Assembly (NCBI GenBank): GCA_949487135.1
Contig: CATAJQ010000012.1
Location: 1-64,000 of the forward strand
Direction: 5' to 3'
Length of the DNA: 64,000 nucleotides
Source of the DNA: Cellvibrionales bacterium UBA7375
GTDB taxonomy: Bacteria > Pseudomonadota > Gammaproteobacteria > Pseudomonadales > Porticoccaceae
Below are positions 1 to 10,067 of this stretch, one piece after another (position 1 is the stretch's first letter; the number at the start of each line of letters is the position of its first letter). Position numbers and translations under genes: made by a program. Under the pieces are notes generated by a model. The model did no database searches. It had not been told where the DNA came from and worked only from the letters and a program-made list of their open reading frames with translations.

Positions 1-134
1 AGCAGGTAAGACAACCCATTAATAAAAAAGGGGTAGATCAGTGGCGTAACTTTGAAGGTTTTTTAATGCCACTGCAAGAAAAGTTGGAACCCTCATTAAA
101 TGACTTCAAGCGATGGCGTGAAAATTCATCCTAA
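1..134 (+). CDS. C-terminal fragment, sulfotransferase-like protein
   Basis: Only the last 43 codons are inside the window; the frame begins at base 3 and stops with TAA at 132-134. The peptide contains the pattern RQPINKKGVDQWRNFEGFL followed by MPLQEKLEPSL. This resembles the extreme C-terminus of PAPS-dependent sulfotransferases, including those fused to TPR repeats, where a PI...GV..WR.YE..L.PL motif closes the fold. The catalytic and PAPS-binding regions lie upstream and cannot be checked. Family assignment rests on this short motif alone. Such genes are usually accessory, which fits the island-edge signals just downstream. Confidence 0.5.
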   Translation, partial: QVRQPINKKGVDQWRNFEGFLMPLQEKLEPSLNDFKRWRENSS

Positions 135-346
135 TACTGATTCATAGCACCCCTGTAATTAATTAAAATCACCAAAATTATACTTCTCGTTATACAAATA
201 AAATAAATCCAATTCGTTCGTGCAGATTGGTAATAGTATAGAAATATAGGAGTCCCATCTGACAAAAAGGGGGGGTGCCCCCTCAACCGTTTTGGGCTTT
301 CTGAAATGGGGTTTTGCTTTATGAAAAGTCATTAAAGGGAATTTTG

Positions 347-368
347 AGTTGGGTACCAAGTTGGGTAC
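347..368 (+). repeat. Direct repeat AGTTGGGTAC, two copies
   Basis: AGTTGGGTAC occurs at 347-356 and again at 359-368, a 12-bp period. The first copy is part of GGGTACC. Short direct repeats close to a tRNA 3' end are the layout expected for integrase arm-type sites, but no integrase gene is visible here. The role is inferred and could be coincidental. Confidence 0.4.
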
Positions 369-436
369 TGTAAAGATTAAACTTAGAAATTATCTCTTAA
401 CCTATTGAATATAAACAGTTTTTAAAAATAATTACG

Positions 437-454
437 CGGACTCCTTCACCGCCA
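437..454 (+). other. tRNA-Ser-like 3' end fragment, possible att scar
   Basis: The bases CTTCACC-G-CCA (444-454) match the 3' acceptor strand, G73 discriminator and CCA tail of a bacterial tRNA-Ser whose 5' strand would be GGTGAAG. The bases before it do not give a T-arm: C61 is missing and there is no TTCGAAT. This is therefore not a tRNA gene, only its end. Such fragments remain when an element integrates into a tRNA 3' end. A terminator follows directly, as it would behind a real tRNA gene. Confidence 0.35.
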
Positions 455-457
455 AAT

Positions 458-485
458 AGCCTCCTAAATTAGGGGGCTTTTTTTT
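458..485 (+). terminator. Rho-independent terminator
   Basis: AGCCTCCTA, loop AAT, then TAGGGGGCT forms a 9-bp stem with one G:T wobble, followed by a run of T. It lies just after the tRNA-Ser-like end and before the lipoprotein gene. Confidence 0.75.
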
Positions 486-569
486 GCCTGAAACTAATAG
501 ATATTAATTTTCATGTTCTGTGCCTATACTAGTGTTTATAAACGATCGAGCTACTAGCAGGGTTGCAGC

Positions 570-1238
570 ATGGAATATATAAAATATATCAGCCTTTTTT
601 TACTTTTAAATTTAACGGCTTGCTCGCCACTTCAAACTTATCTTAAAACTGATACTACGGCATTTTATAAAGACACTTTTACCACCAAGGGTTCTATTGC
701 GGTATTGCCTGGGGATATTAATCTCAATAACTCGCTTGAATTTGATTTGTATAAGCAAAAAGTTGAGGCAAAGCTTGTGGTTGAGGGCTTTTCTATGGCG
801 GCCGATTTAGATTCTGCCAATTTTGCGGCGCTATTACTCTACGGGGTTGATAACGGTAAGCAATCGGTAGTTTATAGCCCAATATACGGACAAACCGGTC
901 GACAAATTAATGCATACTCAGATGTTGCTTATGATGCAGATGGCAAGGCGGTGTATATTCGTAGAAATTATCTTTCACCCAGCTTTGGGGTAGTGGGTGC
1001 TTCCGCTAAGACTAAAACGAGTTACAGACATACTATTGCACTGGATATAGTAAAAGCCGATTCATTAAGTCAGGATAAGCCTGTTAAGGTTTATGAGGGT
1101 CGCACCTTCAGTACGGGAAATTGTGGGATAATTGTTGAGGTATTTGATGAATTGCTTGAGGCTATGTTTGTTGATTTCCCGGGTGAAAATGGTCGCAATC
1201 GAACGGACTCTATCGAGTCGATAACTAACTGCCCCTAA
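570..1238 (+). CDS. Putative lipoprotein of unknown function
   Basis: A 222-residue protein with a short hydrophobic signal (residues 5-16) and a lipobox LTAC, so Cys18 would be the lipidated first residue of the mature protein. The residue after Cys is Ser, so outer-membrane sorting is expected rather than retention in the inner membrane. The body is soluble and mixed alpha/beta. It loosely resembles the DUF4136-type periplasmic lipoproteins (an early segment of the form SIAVLPGD, then an alternating-strand region), but I cannot assign a family firmly. It is preceded by a terminator and followed by a MAPEG gene on the same strand 30 bp away. No function is claimed. Confidence 0.7.
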   Translation: MEYIKYISLFLLLNLTACSPLQTYLKTDTTAFYKDTFTTKGSIAVLPGDINLNNSLEFDLYKQKVEAKLVVEGFSMAADLDSANFAALLLYGVDNGKQSVVYSPIYGQTGRQINAYSDVAYDADGKAVYIRRNYLSPSFGVVGASAKTKTSYRHTIALDIVKADSLSQDKPVKVYEGRTFSTGNCGIIVEVFDELLEAMFVDFPGENGRNRTDSIESITNCP

Positions 1239-1268
1239 GTTTTAAAATAATAATTGTGGATAAATAAT

Positions 1269-1673
1269 ATGTCGCTTTCTGTATTGCCAATTTTTCTGGG
1301 TGTCATGACCTTTTTTTATGTCTTTCTTGCTTTGCGTATAGGTTATATGCGCGGAAGTCCGGTAATGAAGATTTTTTTCAAAATGGACGAGGCTATTTCG
1401 GATGAAAAACTCCAGCGAAATGTCCGTGCACACGGTAACTTTTCTGAATATGTGCCGATTTTTTCAATCTTATTGTTAGCTTTGGAAATTGAAAATTCTC
1501 CGGCACTGGGATATTTAGTGGCATCTACGGTGATATTTGCCTATGGACGTTTGGCGCATGCGATTTGTTTTGCTTTCTTTGAATTTAATCCGTTTCTAAG
1601 AATATCGGGAATGTTTTGCACCTATATTGGTCTGCTACTGCTTGCCTACAAGGCAATCGCTATTGCGTTATAA
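1269..1673 (+). CDS. MAPEG-family membrane protein
   Basis: A 134-residue integral membrane protein with four predicted helices. The central RAHGNFSEYVPIF segment is the MAPEG-family signature (glutathione-linked eicosanoid/microsomal transferases); the Arg, His, Asn and Glu there line the glutathione site in characterised members. A later GRLAHA motif is also typical. I chose ATG 1269 over an in-frame TTG at 1254 because GTGGA lies about 8 bases upstream of the ATG. Bacterial members of this subgroup (YecN-like) have no established substrate. Its stop at 1673 is 12 bp from the stop of the convergent aldo/keto reductase gene. Confidence 0.85.
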   Translation: MSLSVLPIFLGVMTFFYVFLALRIGYMRGSPVMKIFFKMDEAISDEKLQRNVRAHGNFSEYVPIFSILLLALEIENSPALGYLVASTVIFAYGRLAHAICFAFFEFNPFLRISGMFCTYIGLLLLAYKAIAIAL

Positions 1674-1685
1674 ACTTTTCAGACC

Positions 1686-2579
1686 CTAGGGGACTGGACT
1701 GCCGCTGGCAGCTTCAAGTAATTCAAACCATGCCTCTCGTTCAAGGGCTACCTTGGTGGCCTCAGAAAACTGTTTAATTCTGTGTATATTGTTACTGCCC
1801 ATAATGGGCAGTATTTGTGCTGGATGTCTTAATAGCCATGCGATGGCGATTGCCACGGGCTGAACACTGTGGATTTTGGCCATAGCGTTTAGTTTTATAT
1901 TGAGTGGTGATGTGGGGTCATTAAGTAGCTTTCCACCGCCCAGTGGTGACCATGCCATGGGTATAACTTTGTGTTGCTGTAAATGTGCTAAATCACCGTT
2001 GTGAAGGGCATTATGCTGAGACAAACTAATCTCAATTTGATTGGTGATTAGCTTGTTTTTAGTGCATGACTGCAGTAGTTGAATATCCCAAGGGCGAAAA
2101 TTGGAAACGCCAATCGCTTTCACTTTGCCGCTGTCAATCAGGGCGTCCAGAGTATTGCCAGTTTCCACAGCATCCATTAATGGATCGGGCCTATGCAGAA
2201 GAAGTAAATCAATTTGCTCTATCGCCATTTCCTGCAACGACCGCTCAACAGACTGATTGATGTGCTGTGCAGAGGTATCGTAGTGCTTTACGGTCTTGTC
2301 GCTATGAATACCAATGGGCGCTACTATGTCGCACTTGGTAATGATTTCCATGCTATGACGTAAATGTGGCGCTTGTTTTAAGGTATTTCCCAGAAGTGTT
2401 TCTGAACTATAGCCACCATAGATATCCGCTTGATCAAAGGTGGTTATACCCTGATCTAAGCAGGCTTCGATTTTACTCTGAATATTTTTGCTTGAATGGT
2501 CTGGGTCGTCAGTAATACGCCACATACCATAGATAATTCGAGAAACTGTTAGGCTATCTGAAAGGTTAATGCGTTGCAT
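1686..2579 (-). CDS. Aldo/keto reductase, YdhF-like
   Basis: A 297-residue NADP(H)-dependent TIM-barrel oxidoreductase. The AKR tetrad is visible: Asp49 and Tyr54 in the FDQADIYGGY segment, Lys82, and His129 in LLLLHRPDP. The GVSNF motif follows the usual barrel strand. Closest in pattern to E. coli YdhF. It is the last gene of a minus-strand series, 21 bp after the HisA-like gene, so it is probably co-transcribed with it. Substrate unknown; the neighbouring acyl-CoA degradation genes suggest aldehyde or ketone clean-up, which is inference. Confidence 0.9.
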   Translation of the reverse strand: MQRINLSDSLTVSRIIYGMWRITDDPDHSSKNIQSKIEACLDQGITTFDQADIYGGYSSETLLGNTLKQAPHLRHSMEIITKCDIVAPIGIHSDKTVKHYDTSAQHINQSVERSLQEMAIEQIDLLLLHRPDPLMDAVETGNTLDALIDSGKVKAIGVSNFRPWDIQLLQSCTKNKLITNQIEISLSQHNALHNGDLAHLQQHKVIPMAWSPLGGGKLLNDPTSPLNIKLNAMAKIHSVQPVAIAIAWLLRHPAQILPIMGSNNIHRIKQFSEATKVALEREAWFELLEAASGSPVP

Positions 2580-2600
2580 AGAAGTTAGCCTTAAGGATGA

Positions 2601-3359
2601 TTAATTTTGATTATTCCAGTTAAGACATTCATCAAGAGTGACCCCTGAGCCGCCAAAGATATCCAACGCACTACCAATGGTAAGATCAATTTTGCCATTG
2701 GAAAGGGTATTTACCAGCTGCAGATCATCAACCGATTTTGCGCCACCTGCATAGGTGCAGGGGAGGGTGCATATTTCGCCCAAGCGTTGCACAAGCTCTT
2801 GATCTATTCCTGCTTGCAGACCTTCTACGTCGGCGGCATGGACTAAAAATTCAGCACAGTGCTGTTCAAGTTGAGAAATAGTCTGTTGATTGATGGCGGT
2901 ATCTGTCACTGTTTGCCAACGGTCGGTGGCTATCATCCATCCGTCGTTAGTTTTTCTACAGCTTAAATCAAGCACTAATCGATCGGCCCCAACAGTCGCT
3001 TTTATTTTTTCAAGGCGTGCCCAAGAAAATTGACCCTGTTCGAAAAGATAGGAAGTCACAATAACATGAGAAGCACCAGCCTCAATAAACTCATTGGCAT
3101 TATCGGGTGTTACGCCGCCACCGTATTGTAATTTATTGGGGTAAGCAGAAAGGGCATTAAGTGCTTGCTGTTTGTTATTTGGGCCCAGAGAAATTACATG
3201 GCCCCCACTAAGACTGTGTTGTTTATAGAGTTCGGCATAGCGGGCAGCGTCGTATGGGCTAACAAAATTAGTCTCTGCGCCAGATTGATTCAGACTGCCA
3301 CCGACAATTTGTTTTACCTTGCCTTGATGAAGGTCTATGCAGGGTCGAAATAAGGTCAA
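2601..3359 (-). CDS. hisA: HisA isomerase of the eukaryotic (HIS6) type
   Basis: A 252-residue TIM barrel for ProFAR isomerisation, step four of histidine synthesis. The sequence follows the fungal/plant HIS6 pattern, not the usual bacterial HisA. Residues 7-21 read CIDLHQGKVKQIVGG, with catalytic Asp9. TNFVSPYDAARYAELY follows, then HVISLGPNN, VLDLSCRK with catalytic Asp131, HAADVEG, AGGAKSVDDL at 204-213, and GSALDIFGG at 229-237. Glycine-rich phosphate loops are intact, so it looks functional. It sits 39 bp after the HMG-CoA lyase gene and 21 bp before the aldo/keto reductase, away from any his operon. Whether a canonical hisA exists elsewhere in this genome cannot be seen here. Confidence 0.9.
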   Translation of the reverse strand: MTLFRPCIDLHQGKVKQIVGGSLNQSGAETNFVSPYDAARYAELYKQHSLSGGHVISLGPNNKQQALNALSAYPNKLQYGGGVTPDNANEFIEAGASHVIVTSYLFEQGQFSWARLEKIKATVGADRLVLDLSCRKTNDGWMIATDRWQTVTDTAINQQTISQLEQHCAEFLVHAADVEGLQAGIDQELVQRLGEICTLPCTYAGGAKSVDDLQLVNTLSNGKIDLTIGSALDIFGGSGVTLDECLNWNNQN

Positions 3360-3398
3360 AGGGTGGCTCTCATAGCGATTAGGATTGGAGCATTATAA

Positions 3399-4295
3399 CT
3401 ATTTTAAGCGACTTTTGGAGCCATTATCTGCCGCAGCAGGGTGGCCGAGTTTTTGGCTTATAGTGCGGCTGATGGTATTTAATTTTTCCAAGTTTATGCC
3501 ATGCTCTATGCCTAGCTCATTAAGTAGTTGGATAACATGCTCGGTGGCTACATTGCCAGAGGCGCCCTTGGCATAGGGGCAACCCCCCAAGCCGGCAACT
3601 GAACTATCGATAATACTGATGCCCATGATTAATGATTGCTTAATATTGGCTATGGCTTGGCCGTAAGTGTCGTGTAGATGTACGGCTAATTTTTCTGGCT
3701 CAATGGTCTTAAGAATTTCTGTAAGTAGTGCCTCTATGCTATCGGGCGTTGCGACGCCAATGGTATCGCCCAGAGATATTTCATAGCAGCCCATTTCGAG
3801 CAAATACTGGGCGACTGCGCTAACTTTTGTATGGTCGACATCACCCTGATAGGGGCAGCCGGAAACACAGGAAATATATCCACGAACAGCAATATTATGC
3901 TCTTTGGCCTTTTGCGTCACCGCTTTGAATTTTTCTAGGCTTTCATCAATCGAGCAATTGATGTTTTTTTGACTAAACGCTTCACTGGCTGCCGCAAAAA
4001 CAGCAATTTCTTTGACATTGCATTCAATGGCTCGTTCGAGGCCACGCATATTGGGAATGAGGGCAGTGTAGGTGGCATGACTCGGATTTAGCTGTTTAAA
4101 AACATCATCACTGCCTGCCATTTGTGGCACCCATTTAGGGCTGACAAAACTGCCGGCTTCAATAGTTTGCAGGCCGGCATCAGCTAAGCCGTGAATAAGT
4201 TCGACTTTAGTCGCTACATCTAAGGAAACAGATTCATTTTGTAGGCCGTCACGCGGGCCAACTTCAACGATCCTGACTGCTTTAGGTAAGCTCAT
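3399..4295 (-). CDS. mvaB: Hydroxymethylglutaryl-CoA lyase
   Basis: A 298-residue cytosolic TIM-barrel lyase that splits HMG-CoA into acetyl-CoA and acetoacetate, the last step of leucine breakdown. It opens with the family signature EVGPRDGLQNE (Arg15, Asp16). The metal-binding HLHDTYGQ segment and the catalytic loop GLGGCPYAKGASGN with Cys239 are all present. Length is standard for bacterial forms. It lies 5 bp after the flavin reductase gene, so the two are surely translated from one message. The rest of the leucine pathway (liu genes) is not in this window. Confidence 0.93.
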   Translation of the reverse strand: MSLPKAVRIVEVGPRDGLQNESVSLDVATKVELIHGLADAGLQTIEAGSFVSPKWVPQMAGSDDVFKQLNPSHATYTALIPNMRGLERAIECNVKEIAVFAAASEAFSQKNINCSIDESLEKFKAVTQKAKEHNIAVRGYISCVSGCPYQGDVDHTKVSAVAQYLLEMGCYEISLGDTIGVATPDSIEALLTEILKTIEPEKLAVHLHDTYGQAIANIKQSLIMGISIIDSSVAGLGGCPYAKGASGNVATEHVIQLLNELGIEHGINLEKLNTISRTISQKLGHPAAADNGSKSRLK

Positions 4296-4300
4296 AATAG

Positions 4301-4777
4301 TTACAGGTTGTGATAGTTGCCGCGGTAAAACACCAATGGCTGTAATCCATTATCATCAAATTGGACGACTTCACCAGTCATAATAATATGGTCGCCGCCG
4401 TCATACTGTTTCGCCATTTTGCATTGAAAGCAGACGCTGTAGTGCGGCAATATAGGAACACCCGATAAGCCCTCGTTACACTCTAGATCGGCAAAGCGAT
4501 CTATGCCGGAGGTGGCAAACAGGTTTGACAGGTCCTGCTGGTCCTCTGCTAAAACATGCACAGCAAAAGCTTCTGCCGCCATAAAGTCTTCAAAACAATT
4601 GGTGTTTTTGCCAATGCTCCAAAGAATAAGCGGGGGAGTGAGTGATACAGAGTTAAAGCTGTTGGCAGTCATACCAACTTTTTGTCCATTTTTACCGAGC
4701 GTGGTAATAACGGTTATCCCAGTTGCAAAGCCACCCAATGCATTGCGAAATTCCTGCTGGGTGAAAGAGTTAGACAC
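4301..4777 (-). CDS. Flavin reductase family protein
   Basis: A 158-residue FMN-binding split-barrel protein of the HpaC/flavin reductase family, which reduces FMN or FAD with NAD(P)H for a partner monooxygenase. Typical features are FRNALGGFATGITVIT at the N-terminus, GMTANSFNSVSLTPPL (flavin-binding loop), FAVHVLAEDQ, and a terminal GDHIIMTGEV strand near YRGNYH. No flavin-dependent monooxygenase is encoded alongside, so the partner is unknown. It lies 100 bp downstream of fadH and 5 bp upstream of the HMG-CoA lyase gene. Confidence 0.88.
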   Translation of the reverse strand: MSNSFTQQEFRNALGGFATGITVITTLGKNGQKVGMTANSFNSVSLTPPLILWSIGKNTNCFEDFMAAEAFAVHVLAEDQQDLSNLFATSGIDRFADLECNEGLSGVPILPHYSVCFQCKMAKQYDGGDHIIMTGEVVQFDDNGLQPLVFYRGNYHNL

Positions 4778-4877
4778 TGATTTACTGCTCCTTGATATAG
4801 GCTAGCGTCCCAATCAATTTAAAATATGGGACATAAAGTAGCAATAATGAAATCAATCTGTTGTTGTTGCAAGCGCT

Positions 4878-6914
<2,037 letters not shown>

Positions 6915-6967
6915 TTATTATTTTTTAAAAATACGTTGCTCCTTATTATTGAGATTACGCCAGCAAT

Positions 6968-6996
6968 TTGACACTGTCAAGATTGATTGTTATATT
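6968..6996 (+). promoter_or_regulatory. tetR promoter with overlapping palindromic operator
   Basis: TTGACA (6968-6973), a 17-bp spacer, and TATATT (6991-6996) make a near-consensus sigma-70 promoter for the regulator. The -35 box is the left arm of a perfect palindrome TTGACA-C-TGTCAA (6968-6980). Its right arm, read on the minus strand, is again TTGACA pointing towards fadH, with a weak -10 (TAATCT) 17 bp on. A repressor bound here would cover both promoters. Confidence 0.7.
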
Positions 6997-7002
6997 GAGC
7001 TT

Positions 7003-7620
7003 ATGACTTTAGATACTGTGCTCATAAAAAGAAATTCTAATTTCCATCATGGCAATCTTCGCCAGACGTTAGTTTCGGCTGCAACCAATATGATTGCAGA
7101 AAACGGTATCGAGTCGCTTTCGCTGCGCAAGTTAGCCGAAAAAGTTGGTGTATCCAGAACCGCTGCCTATCATTATTTTCAAGATAAAAACGACTTGCTC
7201 TGCGCTATAGCTGCCAATGGCTTTAGACGCTGGCAGCAATCTTTAGACCAACTAAATGCTAATCAATTACCAGAGAGAGATAAATTCGAGCAATACATTC
7301 TTGGCTATATAAGTTTCGCTACTCATAACCCCGAAGAATATGAGCTTATGTTTGGTCGATGTATTTGGAAGCAGTCAAAATGTACACCCGAATTGCAGGA
7401 TATATCCCATACAACCTTTCAGCGTCAGGTGGAGATGATTGAATATTGGCAATCTATCGGCTTGGTCAGTGGTGATAGCCCATTGAAGATGGCGCAGGTT
7501 ATCTGGGGTACATTGCATGGCATCGCTAAATTGTTTATTGATGGGGTTTATGCGGATGTGGGTCGGGCTGAAGAAATTGTAATCAGTGCTTTGCCGATGT
7601 TTTTAGTGTCTAAACTATAA
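7003..7620 (+). CDS. TetR-family transcriptional regulator
   Basis: A 205-residue one-component regulator. The N-terminal helix-turn-helix is clear (residues about 20-65: LVSAATNMIAENGIESLSL then LAEKVGVSRTAAYHYFQDK). The C-terminal ligand domain has a WHG-type signature (IWGTLHGIAKLFIDG). An in-frame ATG at 6901 would add 34 residues and overlap the fadH start codon. I prefer ATG 7003, because a strong promoter ends at 6996 and the HTH begins soon after. The mRNA would then start at or next to the ATG and lack a ribosome-binding site. By position it should control fadH and the cluster behind it; an acyl-CoA ligand is plausible but unproven. Confidence 0.88.
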   Translation: MTLDTVLIKRNSNFHHGNLRQTLVSAATNMIAENGIESLSLRKLAEKVGVSRTAAYHYFQDKNDLLCAIAANGFRRWQQSLDQLNANQLPERDKFEQYILGYISFATHNPEEYELMFGRCIWKQSKCTPELQDISHTTFQRQVEMIEYWQSIGLVSGDSPLKMAQVIWGTLHGIAKLFIDGVYADVGRAEEIVISALPMFLVSKL

Positions 7621-7783
7621 ATCTTTGTTTTTTTTAAATTTAATTAAAAACTTTGTTTAAATCGTCACTATTTGGTTGATGAATATAAGTTGCTGTGGCA
7701 GAATTGCCGCCTTTTTCACGTAGACCAAAATAATGGGTGCAAAAAAAGCCCCAAAGTGAAGTATACGTGTAGTTTGAGTTTAT

Positions 7784-7868
<85 letters not shown>

Positions 7869-7951
7869 TTTTAAACAATATCACCATGTTGTTTTCAGGG
7901 TTAGCCCCCTGTCATATCCTTTTAGTTGGGTGACATTTCAAGAGGTTTTTC

Positions 7952-9268
7952 ATGCAAGTTTCCATTGAGTCTAGCAAAGGTCTTGAGCGGCAGGTAAAAG
8001 TTGTTATACCTGCAGAAAAGATTGATAGCGAAGTATTGCAGCGTCTTCAGAAGGCGACTAAAACAGTTAACATTAAGGGCTTCCGTAAAGGCAAGGTTCC
8101 GTTAAATGTAGTTAAGCAGCAATATGGTAAGGCTGTTCGTCAAGAAGTTATGGGCGAAGTGGTTAACTCAAGTTTTTATGAAGCTATCAAGCAGGAAGAT
8201 TTCAAGCCAGTTGGTCAGCCAAAGATTGATGGTATTGTTGATAAGGATGGCCAGGATCTTGAGTACACTGCAACTTTCGAAGTATACCCCGAAGTTAAGC
8301 TTGCTGATCTAAGCAAGGTCTCAATTTCTCGTCCTGTAGCAGATATCAATTCTGACGATTTAGAAAAAATGATCGATGTATTGCGCAACCAACAGGCATC
8401 TTTTGATGAGACAGAAAAGCCAGCAGCAGACGGCGATAAAGTTAATATTGATTTTGTTGGTACACTGCGCGGTAAAAAAGAATTCCCAGGTGGTTCGGCA
8501 GAATCACAGGATCTTGTTTTAGGTTCAAACAGCATGATCCTTGGTTTTGAAGATGGTCTAGTCGGCGTAAGTGCTGGCGATGAGATTGATCTGAAACTGA
8601 AATTCCCGAAAGATTATCACGCTGAAGAAATTAAGGGTAAAGCAGTAACCTTTGCAGTTAAAGTGAATACTGTTTCTGCAAAAACATTACCGGCACTTGA
8701 TGATGAATTCTTCAAGCTTTACGGCGTTGAAGCTGGTGGTGAAGAAAAATTCCGCGAAGATGTTGAAGCTAACATGCAGCGCGAATTAAATAATGCGATT
8801 CGCAGTAATGTTAAAAACCGTATTATGGATCAACTTTATAAGCTAAATAAGGTTGAAGTACCTGAAGCATTGGTGGCAAATGAAATTGTTCAGTTGAAGA
8901 AGCAAATGATTCAGCAGTTTGGTGGCGGTCAAGAGTTCGATCTCAATATGTTGCCAGATGACATGTTTAAGGATAAAGCCAAGCGTCGCGCTTCATTAGG
9001 TGTGATTGTCTCTGAAGTTGTTAAGGCCGAAGAACTTACGCCTAACGAAGATCAGGTCCGCACTCGAATTGATGAAATTGCCTCTACCTACGAGCAACCA
9101 TCTGAAGTTGTTGACTACTATTACAGCAAGCCAGAGCTATTGAGCTCAGTTGAAGCGGTTGTGTTAGAAGATCAGGTAACCGAGCTTGTGCTCTCTAAAG
9201 GTAAGGTTAAGGAAGAAAAACTTTCCTACGAAGATGCAGTTAAGCCAGATCCTGAAGCTGAGGCATAA
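7952..9268 (+). CDS. tig: Trigger factor, ribosome-associated chaperone
   Basis: A 438-residue chaperone that meets nascent chains at the ribosome exit. The ribosome-binding signature GFRKGKVP is at residues 43-50. An FKBP-type prolyl isomerase domain spans roughly 150-245 (VNIDFVGTLRGKKEFPGGSAE). A long helical substrate-holding arm follows, ending in an acidic tail. AAGAGG precedes the ATG. It heads the classical tig-clpP-clpX-lon order, with 101 bp before clpP, where a separate clpP promoter is visible. Confidence 0.97.
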   Translation: MQVSIESSKGLERQVKVVIPAEKIDSEVLQRLQKATKTVNIKGFRKGKVPLNVVKQQYGKAVRQEVMGEVVNSSFYEAIKQEDFKPVGQPKIDGIVDKDGQDLEYTATFEVYPEVKLADLSKVSISRPVADINSDDLEKMIDVLRNQQASFDETEKPAADGDKVNIDFVGTLRGKKEFPGGSAESQDLVLGSNSMILGFEDGLVGVSAGDEIDLKLKFPKDYHAEEIKGKAVTFAVKVNTVSAKTLPALDDEFFKLYGVEAGGEEKFREDVEANMQRELNNAIRSNVKNRIMDQLYKLNKVEVPEALVANEIVQLKKQMIQQFGGGQEFDLNMLPDDMFKDKAKRRASLGVIVSEVVKAEELTPNEDQVRTRIDEIASTYEQPSEVVDYYYSKPELLSSVEAVVLEDQVTELVLSKGKVKEEKLSYEDAVKPDPEAEA

Positions 9269-9283
9269 TTAAGGCTCTCTTCC

Positions 9284-9313
9284 TGTACAGATTTTAGTAG
9301 ATTGGCGTATAAT
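9284..9313 (+). promoter_or_regulatory. Candidate clpP promoter
   Basis: TGTACA (9284-9289), an 18-bp spacer and a perfect TATAAT (9308-9313) lie 57 bp before the clpP start. The -35 box matches four of six consensus bases. No heat-shock-type sequence is evident here. Confidence 0.45.
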
Positions 9314-9369
9314 TTGTTATATATGCTCGTTTTAGCTATTTCATACGTATAAAAATCAGGGAGGACCTT

Positions 9370-10005
9370 ATGACGTTCCAAAATTCAGATATTAATTCAG
9401 ACTTTCTAGACCCTCAAGCCAGTGGTCTCGTGCCAATGGTGGTTGAGCAATCTTCCCGTGGTGAACGCGCCTACGATATTTATTCTCGATTATTAAAAGA
9501 AAGAGTCATCTTTCTGGTTGGTCAGGTAGAAGATCATATGGCTAATCTTATTGTTGCCCAACTGCTTTTCTTAGAGTCTGAAAACCCTGATAAAGATATA
9601 CATCTCTATATCAACTCGCCGGGTGGTTCTGTAACTGCTGGCCTTTCTATTTATGACACTATGCAGTTTATCAAGCCTAATGTCAGTACTATGTGTATTG
9701 GTCAGGCTGCGTCTATGGGTGCGTTTTTATTGGCTGCAGGTGCCCCTGGCAAACGTTATTGTTTACCTAATGCGCGCACCATGATTCACCAGCCAAGTGG
9801 CGGTGCATCAGGTCAGGCAACAGATATCCATATTCAATCGCAAGAGATCTTGAAGATAAAAGAGCGTCTTAATACGCTTATGGCGCATCACACTGGTCAG
9901 CCCATTGAAACGGTCGAGCAGGATACTGAGCGTGATAACTTTATGAGTGCTGACGAGTCCAAGACCTATGGTCTTGTGGATGAGGTGCTTAACAAGAGAG
10001 CCTAA
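9370..10005 (+). CDS. clpP: ClpP, ATP-dependent protease proteolytic subunit
   Basis: A 211-residue serine peptidase that forms the two-ring chamber used with ClpX and ClpA. The catalytic triad is Ser115 (GQAASMGAF), His140 (TMIHQPSGG) and Asp189, each offset by four from the E. coli precursor numbering. The first ~18 residues are the expected propeptide. The start is backed by AGGGAGG 7 bases upstream. It is followed 62 bp later by clpX, its unfoldase partner. Confidence 0.98.
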   Translation: MTFQNSDINSDFLDPQASGLVPMVVEQSSRGERAYDIYSRLLKERVIFLVGQVEDHMANLIVAQLLFLESENPDKDIHLYINSPGGSVTAGLSIYDTMQFIKPNVSTMCIGQAASMGAFLLAAGAPGKRYCLPNARTMIHQPSGGASGQATDIHIQSQEILKIKERLNTLMAHHTGQPIETVEQDTERDNFMSADESKTYGLVDEVLNKRA

Positions 10006-10067
10006 CTAGGGCTTATTGTCGGCTACCAAAAAGTATTTTCTAAAACTAATTATAAAAGGTTGTAGAG

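Larger units (their letters stand above)
135..569. other. Gene-free 435-bp stretch at possible island edge
   Basis: No convincing gene. A 66-codon minus-strand open frame (159-359) has no family resemblance and a poor composition, so I leave it out. The region holds a G-run followed by C-run near 267-283, two copies of AGTTGGGTAC in direct repeat (347-368), a tRNA-Ser-like 3' end (437-454), a rho-independent terminator (458-485), and a TATACT box at 525-530 that could be the -10 element of the downstream lipoprotein gene. I see no good -35 partner for that box. Confidence 0.6.

Noticed and set aside
159-359. 66-codon minus-strand open frame in the left intergenic region
   Set aside because: No recognisable family, no ribosome-binding site, runs through the repeat region and a G/C homopolymer stretch. 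Treated as non-coding.
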